This document shows, one piece after another, positions 8,530 to 18,048 of a stretch of DNA of 64,000 bases (position 1 is the stretch's first letter; each line of letters starts with the position of its first letter). The position numbers and the translations under genes are program-made. Source of the stretch: Bacteroidaceae bacterium (lineage in GTDB: Bacteria; Bacteroidota; Bacteroidia; Bacteroidales; Bacteroidaceae); assembly GCA_017560125.1 (NCBI GenBank), contig JAFYOS010000032.1, positions 1 through 64,000 on the forward strand. Reading direction: 5' to 3'. The notes under the pieces were generated by a model. That model was not told the origin of the DNA. It did not search any database and saw nothing but the letters and a program-made list of their open reading frames with translations.

Positions 8530-10512
8530 TTAGTGCCTGTCCTCGGGCCTGGTAGGGTCGCTCACAATGTGCAGTGGCACAATCTCTATGTAGTCCAAAA
8601 AAATATATATGGAACCGCTTGTACCCGGCATTGTCACGTGCTCTACAAGGTTCCTAAACCTCAACCAATGCTCCCCTTCCACAAGATATTGTATTGTAGC
8701 AATCTTACGCATACTTCTAAAGTTGTGTCTCGCCGGCATATAATCCAAATACCAAGAATTATAAACGTCCGGAGCCTTCATCCAACCTTTGTTTCTAAGC
8801 AGCTTGTCGTTTTCCAGACCATTGTCCAATGTCATATAATCATCCTGCCAACCGATGCGTTCACTCTTTGTCGCAACACTCAGATTCAATGGCAATCCAC
8901 ATACCTTACCGTCGAAATATAGTTGGCATAAATTTTCTCCTGATACTTGGTAGCCTTCTTCATCTTCACGAAACATAACTACCGAGAACCTTATTTCGTA
9001 TGTTCTTGTAGATACGGGTGGTAATTTTATTGCCCAATCGTATTGATTAACAAAGTATAATTGATCGCAATTATATTCAGTTCCGGATTGATATCCCCAA
9101 CGAATTTCTGTTCCATGCCTCTTGAATCCCTTACAATATCCGTCGGGAATCATCATACTTTGCTCCTGTTGCCATATATTGTTGCTCGAAAGCTCGGGCT
9201 GCATGGTGGCAATGTCGAAGCGCATACGCTCGTTAAGGATGTTTCCTACCATTTCATCCTCGTTGTAGATAAGAATCTTATCAATGGGATGAATGAGCCC
9301 GTTGGTGGTATTGGGTACAAAATCGGCATACTGTTCATCCATCTGTGTGAATTCCGTCAGTTCTATCACACGCACATTCAAATGGTTGCGCATTTCGAAA
9401 TTATACGGAGTGGCACGCTTGGAGTAATTTATGTATATATTTTGTCCGTTGGGGGTGCTCAGTGGCTTCAGTGCTTTCATCAGCTTGCCCTGCAAGGTGG
9501 TGAAGTAGTTATACAGGTCGTGTCCAGGAACATAAATAACATTAAAATTTTCGCTACCCGAACGCGAAGGCACTATTCTGTTATAAGGTACTTCGCCATC
9601 GATAAAGTGATAGGCCACGAACTTGTATAGCGCGTTCTTGGGGCTGCGCGGATTGTCCTTGTCCTCGCTGCCGTACCACTTTTCGGCAAAAGCCTTAAGG
9701 TCGTCTATTGTATATATGCCGCGCTTGTGGAACACCTCATCGGGCTCAATGAATGCAGTATATTTAATATATTTTTTCTTTGGAAACCATTTATAGTCAA
9801 TATCATCTTTATCCACCGCATACGAGTAGTCTATGTCTTCGGATATATTGTCGCCAAAATTTGTCTCGGCAATAGCTTGATTGAACAGCCTGAAAAAGCT
9901 GTATTTCTCAATATGTGCTGCCAAATAGCTCGGTTTAACATCTATCGGTCGGTCAATATGGTGAATAATACCATTCTCCACTTGGTTGTCGCCATCAATT
10001 ATTGCTGCATCGTTGTTTATCATTATGTAGAAGCGCTCATCGATAGTTTTATAACTGACAACCAGCGCTCTGTCGTAGAAATTCCATTTGGCTATTGCGC
10101 CCTCACCAAATTCGGCTGTGAGATAATTTTCCTCTATCAAGTGCATGCGGGCAATTACATTAGCCATCGAGTCGCTCAGTTCCTCCACAAGCGGCGATGT
10201 TATTCCAGTGTATATAGGCTTGTCTGTCTCTTTTGTTGCCCAATAGATACTATCCTGCTCCTGCACATATTTTTCTACCGCCTCGTTATCGGGCAAAAAT
10301 AGGGTGAACTGCCCGTATGTATTCAGCAGCGAGAATAGTTCTGCTTTTTTCAGCAGATTGATAAAATGCGAGTAGCTGTCGCTGCGATTGAGCAAATAGT
10401 CGGCAACCGTCTCGCCCGTAAAGGTGTAACGGTTGCTCTTGTCTATCTCGTCGGTGCAGGCCACCATCGACAGCACCAATGCAAGTATATATAGTATTCG
10501 TTTCATGTTCAT
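8530..10512 (-). CDS. FAS1 domain surface lipoprotein, array member 2
   Basis: 660 residues from the ATG at 10512 (MNMKRILYIL). The signal peptide and lipobox SMVAC are followed by TDEIDKSN. The first 130 or so residues are nearly identical to the other members. FAS1 domain 1 covers about 40-190 and domain 2 about 200-410. Between and after the conserved FAS1 blocks the sequence diverges strongly, particularly in the C-terminal region containing QLYFDGKVCGLP. It ends SDPTRPEDRH. The promoter is almost base-for-base the same as that of member 1. A GC-rich hairpin without a T tract (8505-8528) follows the stop. Confidence 0.85.
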   Translation of the reverse strand: MNMKRILYILALVLSMVACTDEIDKSNRYTFTGETVADYLLNRSDSYSHFINLLKKAELFSLLNTYGQFTLFLPDNEAVEKYVQEQDSIYWATKETDKPIYTGITSPLVEELSDSMANVIARMHLIEENYLTAEFGEGAIAKWNFYDRALVVSYKTIDERFYIMINNDAAIIDGDNQVENGIIHHIDRPIDVKPSYLAAHIEKYSFFRLFNQAIAETNFGDNISEDIDYSYAVDKDDIDYKWFPKKKYIKYTAFIEPDEVFHKRGIYTIDDLKAFAEKWYGSEDKDNPRSPKNALYKFVAYHFIDGEVPYNRIVPSRSGSENFNVIYVPGHDLYNYFTTLQGKLMKALKPLSTPNGQNIYINYSKRATPYNFEMRNHLNVRVIELTEFTQMDEQYADFVPNTTNGLIHPIDKILIYNEDEMVGNILNERMRFDIATMQPELSSNNIWQQEQSMMIPDGYCKGFKRHGTEIRWGYQSGTEYNCDQLYFVNQYDWAIKLPPVSTRTYEIRFSVVMFREDEEGYQVSGENLCQLYFDGKVCGLPLNLSVATKSERIGWQDDYMTLDNGLENDKLLRNKGWMKAPDVYNSWYLDYMPARHNFRSMRKIATIQYLVEGEHWLRFRNLVEHVTMPGTSGSIYIFLDYIEIVPLHIVSDPTRPEDRH

Positions 10513-10516
10513 ATCG

Positions 10517-10560
10517 CAAATATAACCCATTGGTTGCGGAAAACCTTCCACCCCCCCGTT
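10517..10560 (-). promoter_or_regulatory. FAS1-array promoter, member 2
   Basis: Minus strand: seven G, TGGAAGG, 19 bases, TATATTTG (10517-10524), with AAGG at 10544-10547. It is near-identical to the member 1 promoter over more than 40 bases. Confidence 0.65.
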
Positions 10561-10617
10561 TTAACAATCCTTAACCTTTTGCATAGGGGTTACAACCCGC
10601 CCAAAAGCAAGGCATAT

Positions 10618-12567
10618 TTAGTGCCTGTCCTCGGGCTTATTGGGATCGCTCACTATGTGCAGTGGCACAAGCTCTATGTAGTCGTATCCGCTGGTATTTT
10701 TCATCATGTCTTGTACCCAGTTAATATCGCTGATTTTTCGTATTCTCAGCCAATGCTCTCCTTCGGAAAGGTAGCACGAAGTGATTATCCTACGCACATG
10801 CGAACTGCTTTTGCGGGCCGGGATTGGACCATCTAACGAGTACACCAGATAAGAATCGGGAGCCTTCATCCATCCGCGGTTGCGCATCTGCTTGTCGAGC
10901 TCTACCCCGTTGTCGTCAGTAAGATAGTCATGTTCCCATCCCAGCACGGGGTCTTTCGCCGACAGGCGCATATCTATAGGCAAACCGCATATCTTGCCAT
11001 CGAGATACACCTGTATGACGTCGGCTACCCAGTAATCTTGGAGATATACATCCATGCGTATTTCGTATGTGCGCGCCGGAACCGGTGGTAGCTTTACCGA
11101 AAAATCGAACATACCATTCAATGCTATTTCGTCGTTGAAATATCTGTACGGTGTGCGAAAGTATTGGAAATCGTCAACGAAGGAGTTGTTCTTCAGGTTT
11201 TTGCAATAATCAAAGGGTATATACTGCATTGTAATGTCGGCGAAGCGTATGTTGTTGCACGATAGTTCGGGAAGCAACGACACGATATCTATACGCATAC
11301 GCTCGTTCAGTATATTACCGGCCATCTCCTCCTCGTTATATACCAATATCTTGTCTATAGGGTGAATGATGCCGTTCGACGCATATTGCTGGAAATTGGC
11401 ATACCTTTCATTGGATTGGGTAAATTCTGTGGTTTCCAAGATGCGTACATTCAGGTGCTCGCGCATTTCGAAATTATAGGGGACATCGCGTTTCGAATAG
11501 TTCAGGAATATGCTGCCGCCATCGACCGTGCTCAGCGGCTTGGTTATTTTCATCATCTTGCCGTTCGCCATTTCAAAATAGTCGTACAGGTCGAAGCGCG
11601 GATAGTAACAATTATCGTTGACGTACTTTGTTATCACCAGCTTGTCGTAGGGTAGCTCGCGGTCGAGAAAATGGTACGCAACGAATCTGTAAAGCGCATT
11701 ACGGGGGCTTTGCAGGCTGTCGCTATCCTCTGTGCCGTACCATTTTTCGGCAAAAGCCTTCAGGTCGGTCAAATTATTTATTCCATTTGCACGGAACACC
11801 TCGTCGGGCTCTATGAATCCTGTGTATTTGTAGAACCTGAATGGCGGATAAGTCTCAGAGGTCGAATAATTTTTCGGAGAATACTCCAAATCCATAGTAC
11901 GGAACAGCGAATCGGCAAAACCCGTTGCATCGAGCGCTTCGGCGAAGATAGAGAAGAATGGTTGCTTCGCTATCATAACGGGCACCTCCTCTACGCTCGA
12001 ATCGATTACACGGTCAACCATGTGTACCACTCCGTTTTCCACCTCGTTGTCGCTACCAACCACCACGGCGTTGTTGTTTATGACGATGTAAAATCCCTCG
12101 TCGCTTCCCCGGTAGTTAACGCCAAGGTAACGATCGTTCATATTCCATTTGGTGAGTGCTCCCTCGCCGAATTGCGCTGTCATGTAGCGGCCATCGAGAA
12201 GATGATTGCGGACTATGACATTTGCCATCGAGTCGCTAAGCTCTTCAACGAGTGGTGAGGTTATTCCAATGTATATAGGATTTTCACTCTCCTTTGTTGC
12301 CCAATATATGCTATCCTGTTCGTGCAGATACTTTTCCACTGCGTCGTTGTCGGGCAGGAAGAGGGTGTATTGCCCATATGTCTGTAACAGCGAGAACAGT
12401 TCTGCCCTTTTCAGTAGGTTGATAAAATGCGAGTATCTGTCGCTGCGATTGAGCAAATAGTCGGCCACCGTCTCACCCGTGAAGGTGTAACGGTTGCTCT
12501 TGTCAATGTCGTCGCTACATGCAACGATTGACAAGAGCACTGCCAATATGTATAGTATTCGTTTCAT
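10618..12567 (-). CDS. FAS1 domain surface lipoprotein, array member 3
   Basis: 649 residues starting MKRILYILAV. Lipobox SIVAC puts the lipidated Cys at residue 17, followed by SDDID, a good match to the acidic surface-export signal of Bacteroides lipoproteins. FAS1 domain 1 spans about 40-188 (GQYTLFLPDNDAVEKYL to NGVVHMVDRVID). Domain 2 spans about 200-410 (FFSIFAEALDATGF to NGIIHPIDKILVYN). The C-terminal region (about 430-649) has YEIRMDVYLQ and VQVYLDGKICGLPI and ends SDPNKPEDRH. The leader between its promoter and the ATG is about 25 bases, longer than in members 1 and 2. Confidence 0.85.
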   Translation of the reverse strand: MKRILYILAVLLSIVACSDDIDKSNRYTFTGETVADYLLNRSDRYSHFINLLKRAELFSLLQTYGQYTLFLPDNDAVEKYLHEQDSIYWATKESENPIYIGITSPLVEELSDSMANVIVRNHLLDGRYMTAQFGEGALTKWNMNDRYLGVNYRGSDEGFYIVINNNAVVVGSDNEVENGVVHMVDRVIDSSVEEVPVMIAKQPFFSIFAEALDATGFADSLFRTMDLEYSPKNYSTSETYPPFRFYKYTGFIEPDEVFRANGINNLTDLKAFAEKWYGTEDSDSLQSPRNALYRFVAYHFLDRELPYDKLVITKYVNDNCYYPRFDLYDYFEMANGKMMKITKPLSTVDGGSIFLNYSKRDVPYNFEMREHLNVRILETTEFTQSNERYANFQQYASNGIIHPIDKILVYNEEEMAGNILNERMRIDIVSLLPELSCNNIRFADITMQYIPFDYCKNLKNNSFVDDFQYFRTPYRYFNDEIALNGMFDFSVKLPPVPARTYEIRMDVYLQDYWVADVIQVYLDGKICGLPIDMRLSAKDPVLGWEHDYLTDDNGVELDKQMRNRGWMKAPDSYLVYSLDGPIPARKSSSHVRRIITSCYLSEGEHWLRIRKISDINWVQDMMKNTSGYDYIELVPLHIVSDPNKPEDRH

Positions 12568-12596
12568 TTTTCTGCTGTGTATATTCTAATATGTTT

Positions 12597-12640
12597 CAAA
12601 TATAGCCTATTGGGGATGGAAGACCTTTTACCCCCCCATT
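12597..12640 (-). promoter_or_regulatory. FAS1-array promoter, member 3
   Basis: Minus strand: seven G, TAAAAGG, 19 bases, TATATTTG (12597-12604), with AAGG at 12624-12627. The 19-base spacer differs from members 1 and 2, so the G tract, AAGG and -7 box are conserved against a changed background. Confidence 0.65.
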
Positions 12641-12706
12641 TTTAACATTTCTTAACCCTTTCAACCTTTCCTACGTGGCGGCATCCTTAGCAAAAGCAAG
12701 CCATAT

Positions 12707-14686
12707 TTAGTGCCTATCCTCGGGCTTGGTGGGGTCGCTAATTATATTCAACGGCACCAGTTCTATAAAATCCATGTCAGCCTCGAACGTTCCGTCACTT
12801 ACACGTTTCAAGCGCAGCCAATGGTCACCTGCACCGAAATATTTTCTTGTAAGAATCCTTCGCGCTCTGACATCGGAGTTACGTGCGACATCCACCATAG
12901 CAAGGTTGTAGGTATCGGGGAGCTTCATCCATCCGCGGTTGCGCATAAGCTTGTCGTTCTCGTCACCTCCGTCCTCTGTTTTCTCATCAGCGACATAACC
13001 TGTCACATTGGGATTGGTATAGAAATTGATGGGTATTCCGGTAATCTCGCCATCGACATATGCCTGCACAACGCCGACGCCATAGAACGATATACGCAGC
13101 TCGTAGGTGCGGGGCGGGACATTGGGCAATCGTATGCTCACATCCATATCGTACAGCATGCTCACCACATCGCCCAAGTACCCATCTACTCCGGGAAGAT
13201 AGAGCAACGGGCGCTGAACCCTATATGTGACATTTTTGCAATAATCGAGCGGCACAATATAGTTGTAGCCGTCAACCGGTTCGTAGTATCTTATCTTGTT
13301 GCACGACAGCTCGGGCAGCAGCGTTGCAATGTCGAAGCGCATGCGCTCGTTCAGGATGTTACCCACCATTTCGTCCTCGTTATATATGAGCACTCGGTCG
13401 ATGGGGTTAATTATTCCGTTCAGCGTGACGTGATTGAAATCGGCATACTCCTCTCGCATGGTAACGAACTCCGTTGGCGGAATTATACGCACATTTACAT
13501 GGTGGCGCAATGCGGGGTTGGAGGGTATTTCGCGATGGCTGTAGTTGATATATATGTCGGCACCTTTCGATGTGCTCAATGGCTTTGTCACCTTCATCAG
13601 CGGGCCCTGCATGGTTTCGAAATAATCGGTGCGGTCGTACCCTGCAACCATCACATCCTCGCTGCTCGCCACTTCGTGAGTGTTATATTTCTTGGTGTAT
13701 TTGAAATTGTAGAATATGATGTCATTGTAAGCAAGCTCGCGCTCTACGAAGTGATAGGCCACAAATTTATACAGCGCATTATCGGGATGCTTGTAATTTC
13801 CCTGCTCCTTGGTGCCGTACCATTTTTCGGCAAATGCCACAAGGTCGGCAAGGGTGTAGATGCCATACTCGTTGAAAACCTCGTCGGGTTCTATGAAGCC
13901 GGTGTACTTAAAAAATTTTGTTTCGATATTTATCCTGGGCACGCTGGCATCGCCACCATAGCCCAATGCGTTGTAGTCGAAAGGTGCAAAGCTGTCGTCC
14001 CGATCGAGCAGCAACGAATCCTGAAAACCCGTAACAACGAGCGCTGCATTGAAAAGCGAAAAATAGCTGTAATCGGAAATGACACCCGGCAGCACCCTCG
14101 ATGTGGGGTTTATCGCCTTGCCCAAGACATGTACCACTCCATTCTCTACAAGATTGTCGGCATCTATTATCGGCGACTGGTTGTTAATCATTATGTAGAA
14201 GCGCTCGCCATCGACCTTGTAATTGATACCCAACGAACGCAGATTGAAATTGTGGCGTTGCAAAGTACCTTCGCCCAAATCGGCCATGGTGTAGCGCGCC
14301 TCCACAAGGTGGGTCTTTGCGATGACAGCTGCCATGGAGTCGCTCAAGTCCTCAAGCAGTGGCGAGGTAATACCCGTTTCGTACGGCACATCGTAGTCGC
14401 GCGAAACCCAATAGAGCGAATCCTGCTCCACAAGAAAGCGTTCCACTGCCGCGTTGGTGGGCAGGAACAATGTGTATTGCCCGTAGGTGGAGAGCAGACT
14501 CAATAGCTCGGCCCGCTTCAAAATATCTATAAAATGTGAATACTTCTCGCTGCGGTTGAGCAAGAAGTCTGCCATCGTCTCACCCGTGAAGGTGTAACGG
14601 TTGCTCTTGTCAATCTCGTCGGTGCAGGCGAGGATTGACAGGGTCAATGTGAGTGTGTAGAGTAATCGTTTCATCATTTGTTTCAT
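12707..14686 (-). CDS. FAS1 domain surface lipoprotein, array member 4
   Basis: 659 residues starting MKQMMKRLLY. Lipobox SILAC is followed by TDEIDKSN. Two FAS1 domains lie at about 45-190 and 200-430, then a divergent beta-rich C-terminus with VQAYVDGEITGIPI, ending SDPTKPEDRH. It is the most divergent array member. Unlike the others it has no recognisable G-tract/TATATTTG promoter: the 99 bases upstream hold a palindromic REP-like element instead. It may depend on read-through from member 5 or be weakly expressed. Confidence 0.84.
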   Translation of the reverse strand: MKQMMKRLLYTLTLTLSILACTDEIDKSNRYTFTGETMADFLLNRSEKYSHFIDILKRAELLSLLSTYGQYTLFLPTNAAVERFLVEQDSLYWVSRDYDVPYETGITSPLLEDLSDSMAAVIAKTHLVEARYTMADLGEGTLQRHNFNLRSLGINYKVDGERFYIMINNQSPIIDADNLVENGVVHVLGKAINPTSRVLPGVISDYSYFSLFNAALVVTGFQDSLLLDRDDSFAPFDYNALGYGGDASVPRINIETKFFKYTGFIEPDEVFNEYGIYTLADLVAFAEKWYGTKEQGNYKHPDNALYKFVAYHFVERELAYNDIIFYNFKYTKKYNTHEVASSEDVMVAGYDRTDYFETMQGPLMKVTKPLSTSKGADIYINYSHREIPSNPALRHHVNVRIIPPTEFVTMREEYADFNHVTLNGIINPIDRVLIYNEDEMVGNILNERMRFDIATLLPELSCNKIRYYEPVDGYNYIVPLDYCKNVTYRVQRPLLYLPGVDGYLGDVVSMLYDMDVSIRLPNVPPRTYELRISFYGVGVVQAYVDGEITGIPINFYTNPNVTGYVADEKTEDGGDENDKLMRNRGWMKLPDTYNLAMVDVARNSDVRARRILTRKYFGAGDHWLRLKRVSDGTFEADMDFIELVPLNIISDPTKPEDRH

Positions 14687-14704
14687 TTTTCGTGTTATTT
14701 TTAT

Positions 14705-14750
14705 ACTCCTCCTCTTGGATAAGAGGAGGTGGCCGTCAGGACGGAGGAGT
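14705..14750. repeat. REP-like palindromic element with two inner hairpins
   Basis: Outer arms ACTCCTCC (14705-14712) and GGAGGAGT (14743-14750) can pair. Inside are CCTCCTCTT/AAGAGGAGG with loop GGAT (14708-14729) and CCGTC/GACGG with a two-base loop (14733-14744). It fills most of the gap between FAS1 genes 5 and 4. From memory, similar CTCCTCC palindromes are scattered in Bacteroidales genomes; I found no second copy in this window. Confidence 0.7.
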
Positions 14751-14785
14751 TTGATTTTTTTCTGTTTTTTCTTCTTTTGCTATCT

Positions 14786-16741
14786 TTAGTGCCTGTCCTC
14801 GGGCTTAGTGGGGTCATTTACTATGTGCAGCGGCACTATTTCAATGTAGTCCAAAATATTAGTATAATCTTCTTGAATTCCTAATTCGCCAATATATCGG
14901 AAACGCAACCAATGCTCACCTTCGGTAAAATACTTTTTAGCGATGATTTTACGTGCCATTGTGTAACAACCTCTTGCAGGAATATATGTTCCGGTTTCTG
15001 TACTATATTGCAAATAACTGTCAGGAGCTTTCATCCATCCCTTATTTCTTAAGAGTTTGTCATTTTCGATACCGTCGTCATAAGTAGCCTCATCTGCGAT
15101 CCAACCAATACTTTCGTCGGTCACCGGAAGTTCGTGACTAATGGGCAGCCCACATATTTCATTATCGAAATATATTTGAAACTTGTCGTTATATTCCTTT
15201 GAGGGATTACTATTCTTTCCGCGCATATAAATGCCGAATCTTATTTCGTATGTTCTATTTGGGACCGGCGGAAGCTTTATAGAAAAATCATAAGCTCCCA
15301 AAAGATTTATATTGTCGCCATTGTACCATCCCAGGTTATAAAACCAAAATTGTTCACTCCTTATTCCTTCGCAATATCCTGGAGGAATATCAGCAAATCC
15401 ATTTTGCCAAATATTATTGCTTGCAAGTTCGTGTTGCAGCGCTGTAATGTCGAACCGCATTCGTTCGTTCAGTATATTGCCTGCCATTTCATCCTCGTTG
15501 TAAATGAGTATTTTGTCTATTGCATGTATAATGCCGTTGTCGGCAGCAGGGACGAATTCTGCATACTCACTGTCCATCTGTGTAAATTCCGTAAGCTCTA
15601 TGATGCGGACATTCAGGTGGTTGCGCATTTCAAAATTATAGGGAATCTTGCGTTTGGAGTAGTTGATGTATATGTTTTTGCCTTCTGTAGTGCTCAACGG
15701 CTTTACAACTTTCATCAGCTTGCCATGCTTCGTCACAAAGTAATTATAATGGTCGTACCCTGGATTGTTGAAATGATTATAAATCTCACTTCCAAGCCCT
15801 AACTCTGAGGGTACAATTTTGTCGTATGTTATTTCGCCGTTAAGAAAATGGTAGGCAACGAATTTGTAGAGTGCATTTTTAGGGCTTCTGTATTTCCCTT
15901 TATCCTCTGTGCCGTACCATTTTTCGGCAAAAGCTATAAGGTCTTCAAGTGTGTATATTCCATACTTGTGGAACACTTCGTCGGGCTCGACGAAGGCTGT
16001 GAATTTTATATATTTCCGGTCGGGTTCATCACGCCAAATATCGGACTTTTCGTATGTGTAGTCCATTGCCTGTGAAACAGCATCGGAAAAGCCGGTCAGC
16101 GATATTGCACCGCTGAACAGACTAAAAAAATCGTACTTCGCAATCTGCATGACTATCAATGACCTCATATGCTCTATAGGTCTGTCGATGAGGTGAACAA
16201 CGCCATTTTCCACATCATTGTCGCCGCTGATTATTGCTGAACTGTTGTTGAGCATGATGTAGAAATGCTCATCTGTTACTTTATAGTTTATGGTGATTAT
16301 CCTGTCGTTGAAATTCCATTTTCCGATTGCTCCTTCGCCGAACTCGGCTGTATGGTAGTTTCTTTCTATCAGATGGTTGCGGGCTATTACATTTGCCATC
16401 GAGTCGCTGAGGTCTTCAACAAACGGAGAGGTTATTCCTGTCCACATGGGTATCTCATTATCTTTTGTTGCCCAATAGATACTGTCTTTTTCCTGCACAA
16501 ATTTTTCCACCGCCTCGTTGTCAGGCAGGAAGAGGGTGTATTGTCCGTAGGTATTCAGTAGCGAGAATAATCCAGCCCTTTTCAGCAGGCTGATGAAATG
16601 GGAATACCTGTCACTACGGTTAAGCAGATAATCGGCAACCGTTTCACCCGTGAAGGTATAACGGTTGCTCTTGTCAATCTCGTCGCTACATGCAACGATT
16701 GACAAGAGCACTGCCAATATGTATAGTATTCGTTTCACCAT
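14786..16741 (-). CDS. FAS1 domain surface lipoprotein, array member 5
   Basis: 651 residues from the ATG at 16741 (MVKRILYILAV). An in-frame GTG at 16753 is an alternative and coincides with the predicted transcription start. Lipobox SIVAC is followed by SDEIDKSN. FAS1 domain 1 is at about 40-190 and domain 2 at about 200-415 (KFVAYHFLNGEITYDKIV, NGIIHAIDKILIYN). A variable C-terminal region carries QIYFDNEICGLPI and ends NDPTKPEDRH. It is the promoter-proximal gene of the array and most resembles member 2 in the second half. Confidence 0.84.
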   Translation of the reverse strand: MVKRILYILAVLLSIVACSDEIDKSNRYTFTGETVADYLLNRSDRYSHFISLLKRAGLFSLLNTYGQYTLFLPDNEAVEKFVQEKDSIYWATKDNEIPMWTGITSPFVEDLSDSMANVIARNHLIERNYHTAEFGEGAIGKWNFNDRIITINYKVTDEHFYIMLNNSSAIISGDNDVENGVVHLIDRPIEHMRSLIVMQIAKYDFFSLFSGAISLTGFSDAVSQAMDYTYEKSDIWRDEPDRKYIKFTAFVEPDEVFHKYGIYTLEDLIAFAEKWYGTEDKGKYRSPKNALYKFVAYHFLNGEITYDKIVPSELGLGSEIYNHFNNPGYDHYNYFVTKHGKLMKVVKPLSTTEGKNIYINYSKRKIPYNFEMRNHLNVRIIELTEFTQMDSEYAEFVPAADNGIIHAIDKILIYNEDEMAGNILNERMRFDITALQHELASNNIWQNGFADIPPGYCEGIRSEQFWFYNLGWYNGDNINLLGAYDFSIKLPPVPNRTYEIRFGIYMRGKNSNPSKEYNDKFQIYFDNEICGLPISHELPVTDESIGWIADEATYDDGIENDKLLRNKGWMKAPDSYLQYSTETGTYIPARGCYTMARKIIAKKYFTEGEHWLRFRYIGELGIQEDYTNILDYIEIVPLHIVNDPTKPEDRH

Positions 16742-16757
16742 AGATTTATTCACAAGA

Positions 16758-16800
16758 CAAATATACGTCTTTTAGTATTGGGAACCTTTCACCCCCGCAT
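16758..16800 (-). promoter_or_regulatory. FAS1-array promoter, member 5
   Basis: Minus strand: five G after a GC, TGAAAGG, 19 bases, TATATTTG (16758-16765), with AAGG at 16785-16788. The spacer is unrelated to those of the other members. Confidence 0.6.
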
Positions 16801-16856
16801 TTAATATATTTTAACGATTATTTTTTCAATGGTCATCACCGAAAACAGGCAACCAT

Positions 16857-18038
16857 CTATTCGAGATACATTTTTACGTTCTTCCACAAATAGCCCTCGC
16901 CATATCCCGACCACTTTGCAATCACCTTGCCTTCGGGATTTATGAGCACATAGTGGGGGTAGCTGTTTACCTTATATTGAGCTGCCAATCCGGTGAATTG
17001 GGGTGCAAGCTCGTTCCACTGATGACCTTCGAGAGCATTCTTGCGCACATATTCCGTCCACTCCTGCTTGGTATCCACCGACAGGCTCACCACCTCTAAA
17101 CGACCGGCATAGGCACGGGCAATCTCATTCAGTTCGGGAAATGCTTTAATGCACCACCCGCATCCCGTTGACCAAAAATCGAGCAATATGTAGCGACCGG
17201 CCAGTTCGGAGAATGTGTGCGTGCCGCCATCCACATCGTAGAGCGTGGCATCGGCCATGTCGTCGCCAACCTCTATGCCCTTCACGGGGTAAAGGAAGTG
17301 ATAGATGCTCTTTCCCTCTTCGGACTGCTTCACCTCGTCGGGCAATGTATTATAGAGCGCTTTCAGCCCCTCACTGTTAGGGAGCGACTCGGGGTTCACA
17401 TTTGCTATCATCGCATATTCGAGCAACGTAGTCATCCACACACGCGAGCGAGGCATGGTTGCCATGCACTCAATCTCGGCCTCCATTTTACGGGTAAGCA
17501 CCTGCATTGCCGTTGCATCAAGCGAACGATATTTTTCCAATAGGACACTGTCGTTTATATCCTCACCCATTTTCGCCATCCATTGCTTTTTGGTAGCCAC
17601 TGCTTCGAGGTAGAGCAATGTAAATTCACGACAAGCATCCACGACATACTCCTGCAAGGTATTTTGGTCGTTCTGCTCGGCGAGGTCGCAGGTTACCTTC
17701 CATGTCAGGTGGACATTATCCTCGCCACTGACACGCACATACTTGCCCGGTGCCACCCAAACAGGAAATTTGACAGGCACAAATCTGTCGTCAAAAAACA
17801 CCAGGAACAGCTGTTTCACATCGGATATAGTGTCGCTGAACGAGAAACGACCATCAAAGACTGTATCCTCGCTCACTCTACACAGCCGGCCATCGTTCTG
17901 TGCAAACAATTTAATAACCACGCTGTCGGGGGTGCTCTTCAAGAAGCCCTCAATCAGGTATTTGTCGCTATCGACCTTCGGGGTGCACGAGGCCAGCAGC
18001 GCTACTGCCACAATGGCGAATAGTTTCACTAATTTCAT
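16857..18038 (-). CDS. TlpA-like thioredoxin-fold lipoprotein
   Basis: 393 residues. The signal peptide ends at lipobox LLASC (Cys 18). The N-terminal region (about 25-110, YLIEGFLKSTPDSVVIKLF) resembles the DUF4369 beta domain common in Bacteroidales thioredoxins. The C-terminal third is an AhpC/TSA-like thioredoxin fold with active site CGWC at about 293-296 in LLDFWSTGCGWCIKAF. Such proteins are envelope-located disulfide reductases or oxidases; the partner is unknown. It lies 10 bases downstream of a larger TlpA-like gene and is probably cotranscribed with it. Confidence 0.85.
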   Translation of the reverse strand: MKLVKLFAIVAVALLASCTPKVDSDKYLIEGFLKSTPDSVVIKLFAQNDGRLCRVSEDTVFDGRFSFSDTISDVKQLFLVFFDDRFVPVKFPVWVAPGKYVRVSGEDNVHLTWKVTCDLAEQNDQNTLQEYVVDACREFTLLYLEAVATKKQWMAKMGEDINDSVLLEKYRSLDATAMQVLTRKMEAEIECMATMPRSRVWMTTLLEYAMIANVNPESLPNSEGLKALYNTLPDEVKQSEEGKSIYHFLYPVKGIEVGDDMADATLYDVDGGTHTFSELAGRYILLDFWSTGCGWCIKAFPELNEIARAYAGRLEVVSLSVDTKQEWTEYVRKNALEGHQWNELAPQFTGLAAQYKVNSYPHYVLINPEGKVIAKWSGYGEGYLWKNVKMYLE

Positions 18039-18048
18039 ACGTTCTATT

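Noticed and set aside
12710..14506. A 598-codon open frame on the plus strand, opposite FAS1 gene 4
   Set aside because: It is an antisense shadow: the minus-strand gene has a signal peptide, lipobox and FAS1 homology to four neighbours, and the plus-strand translation shows no family features.
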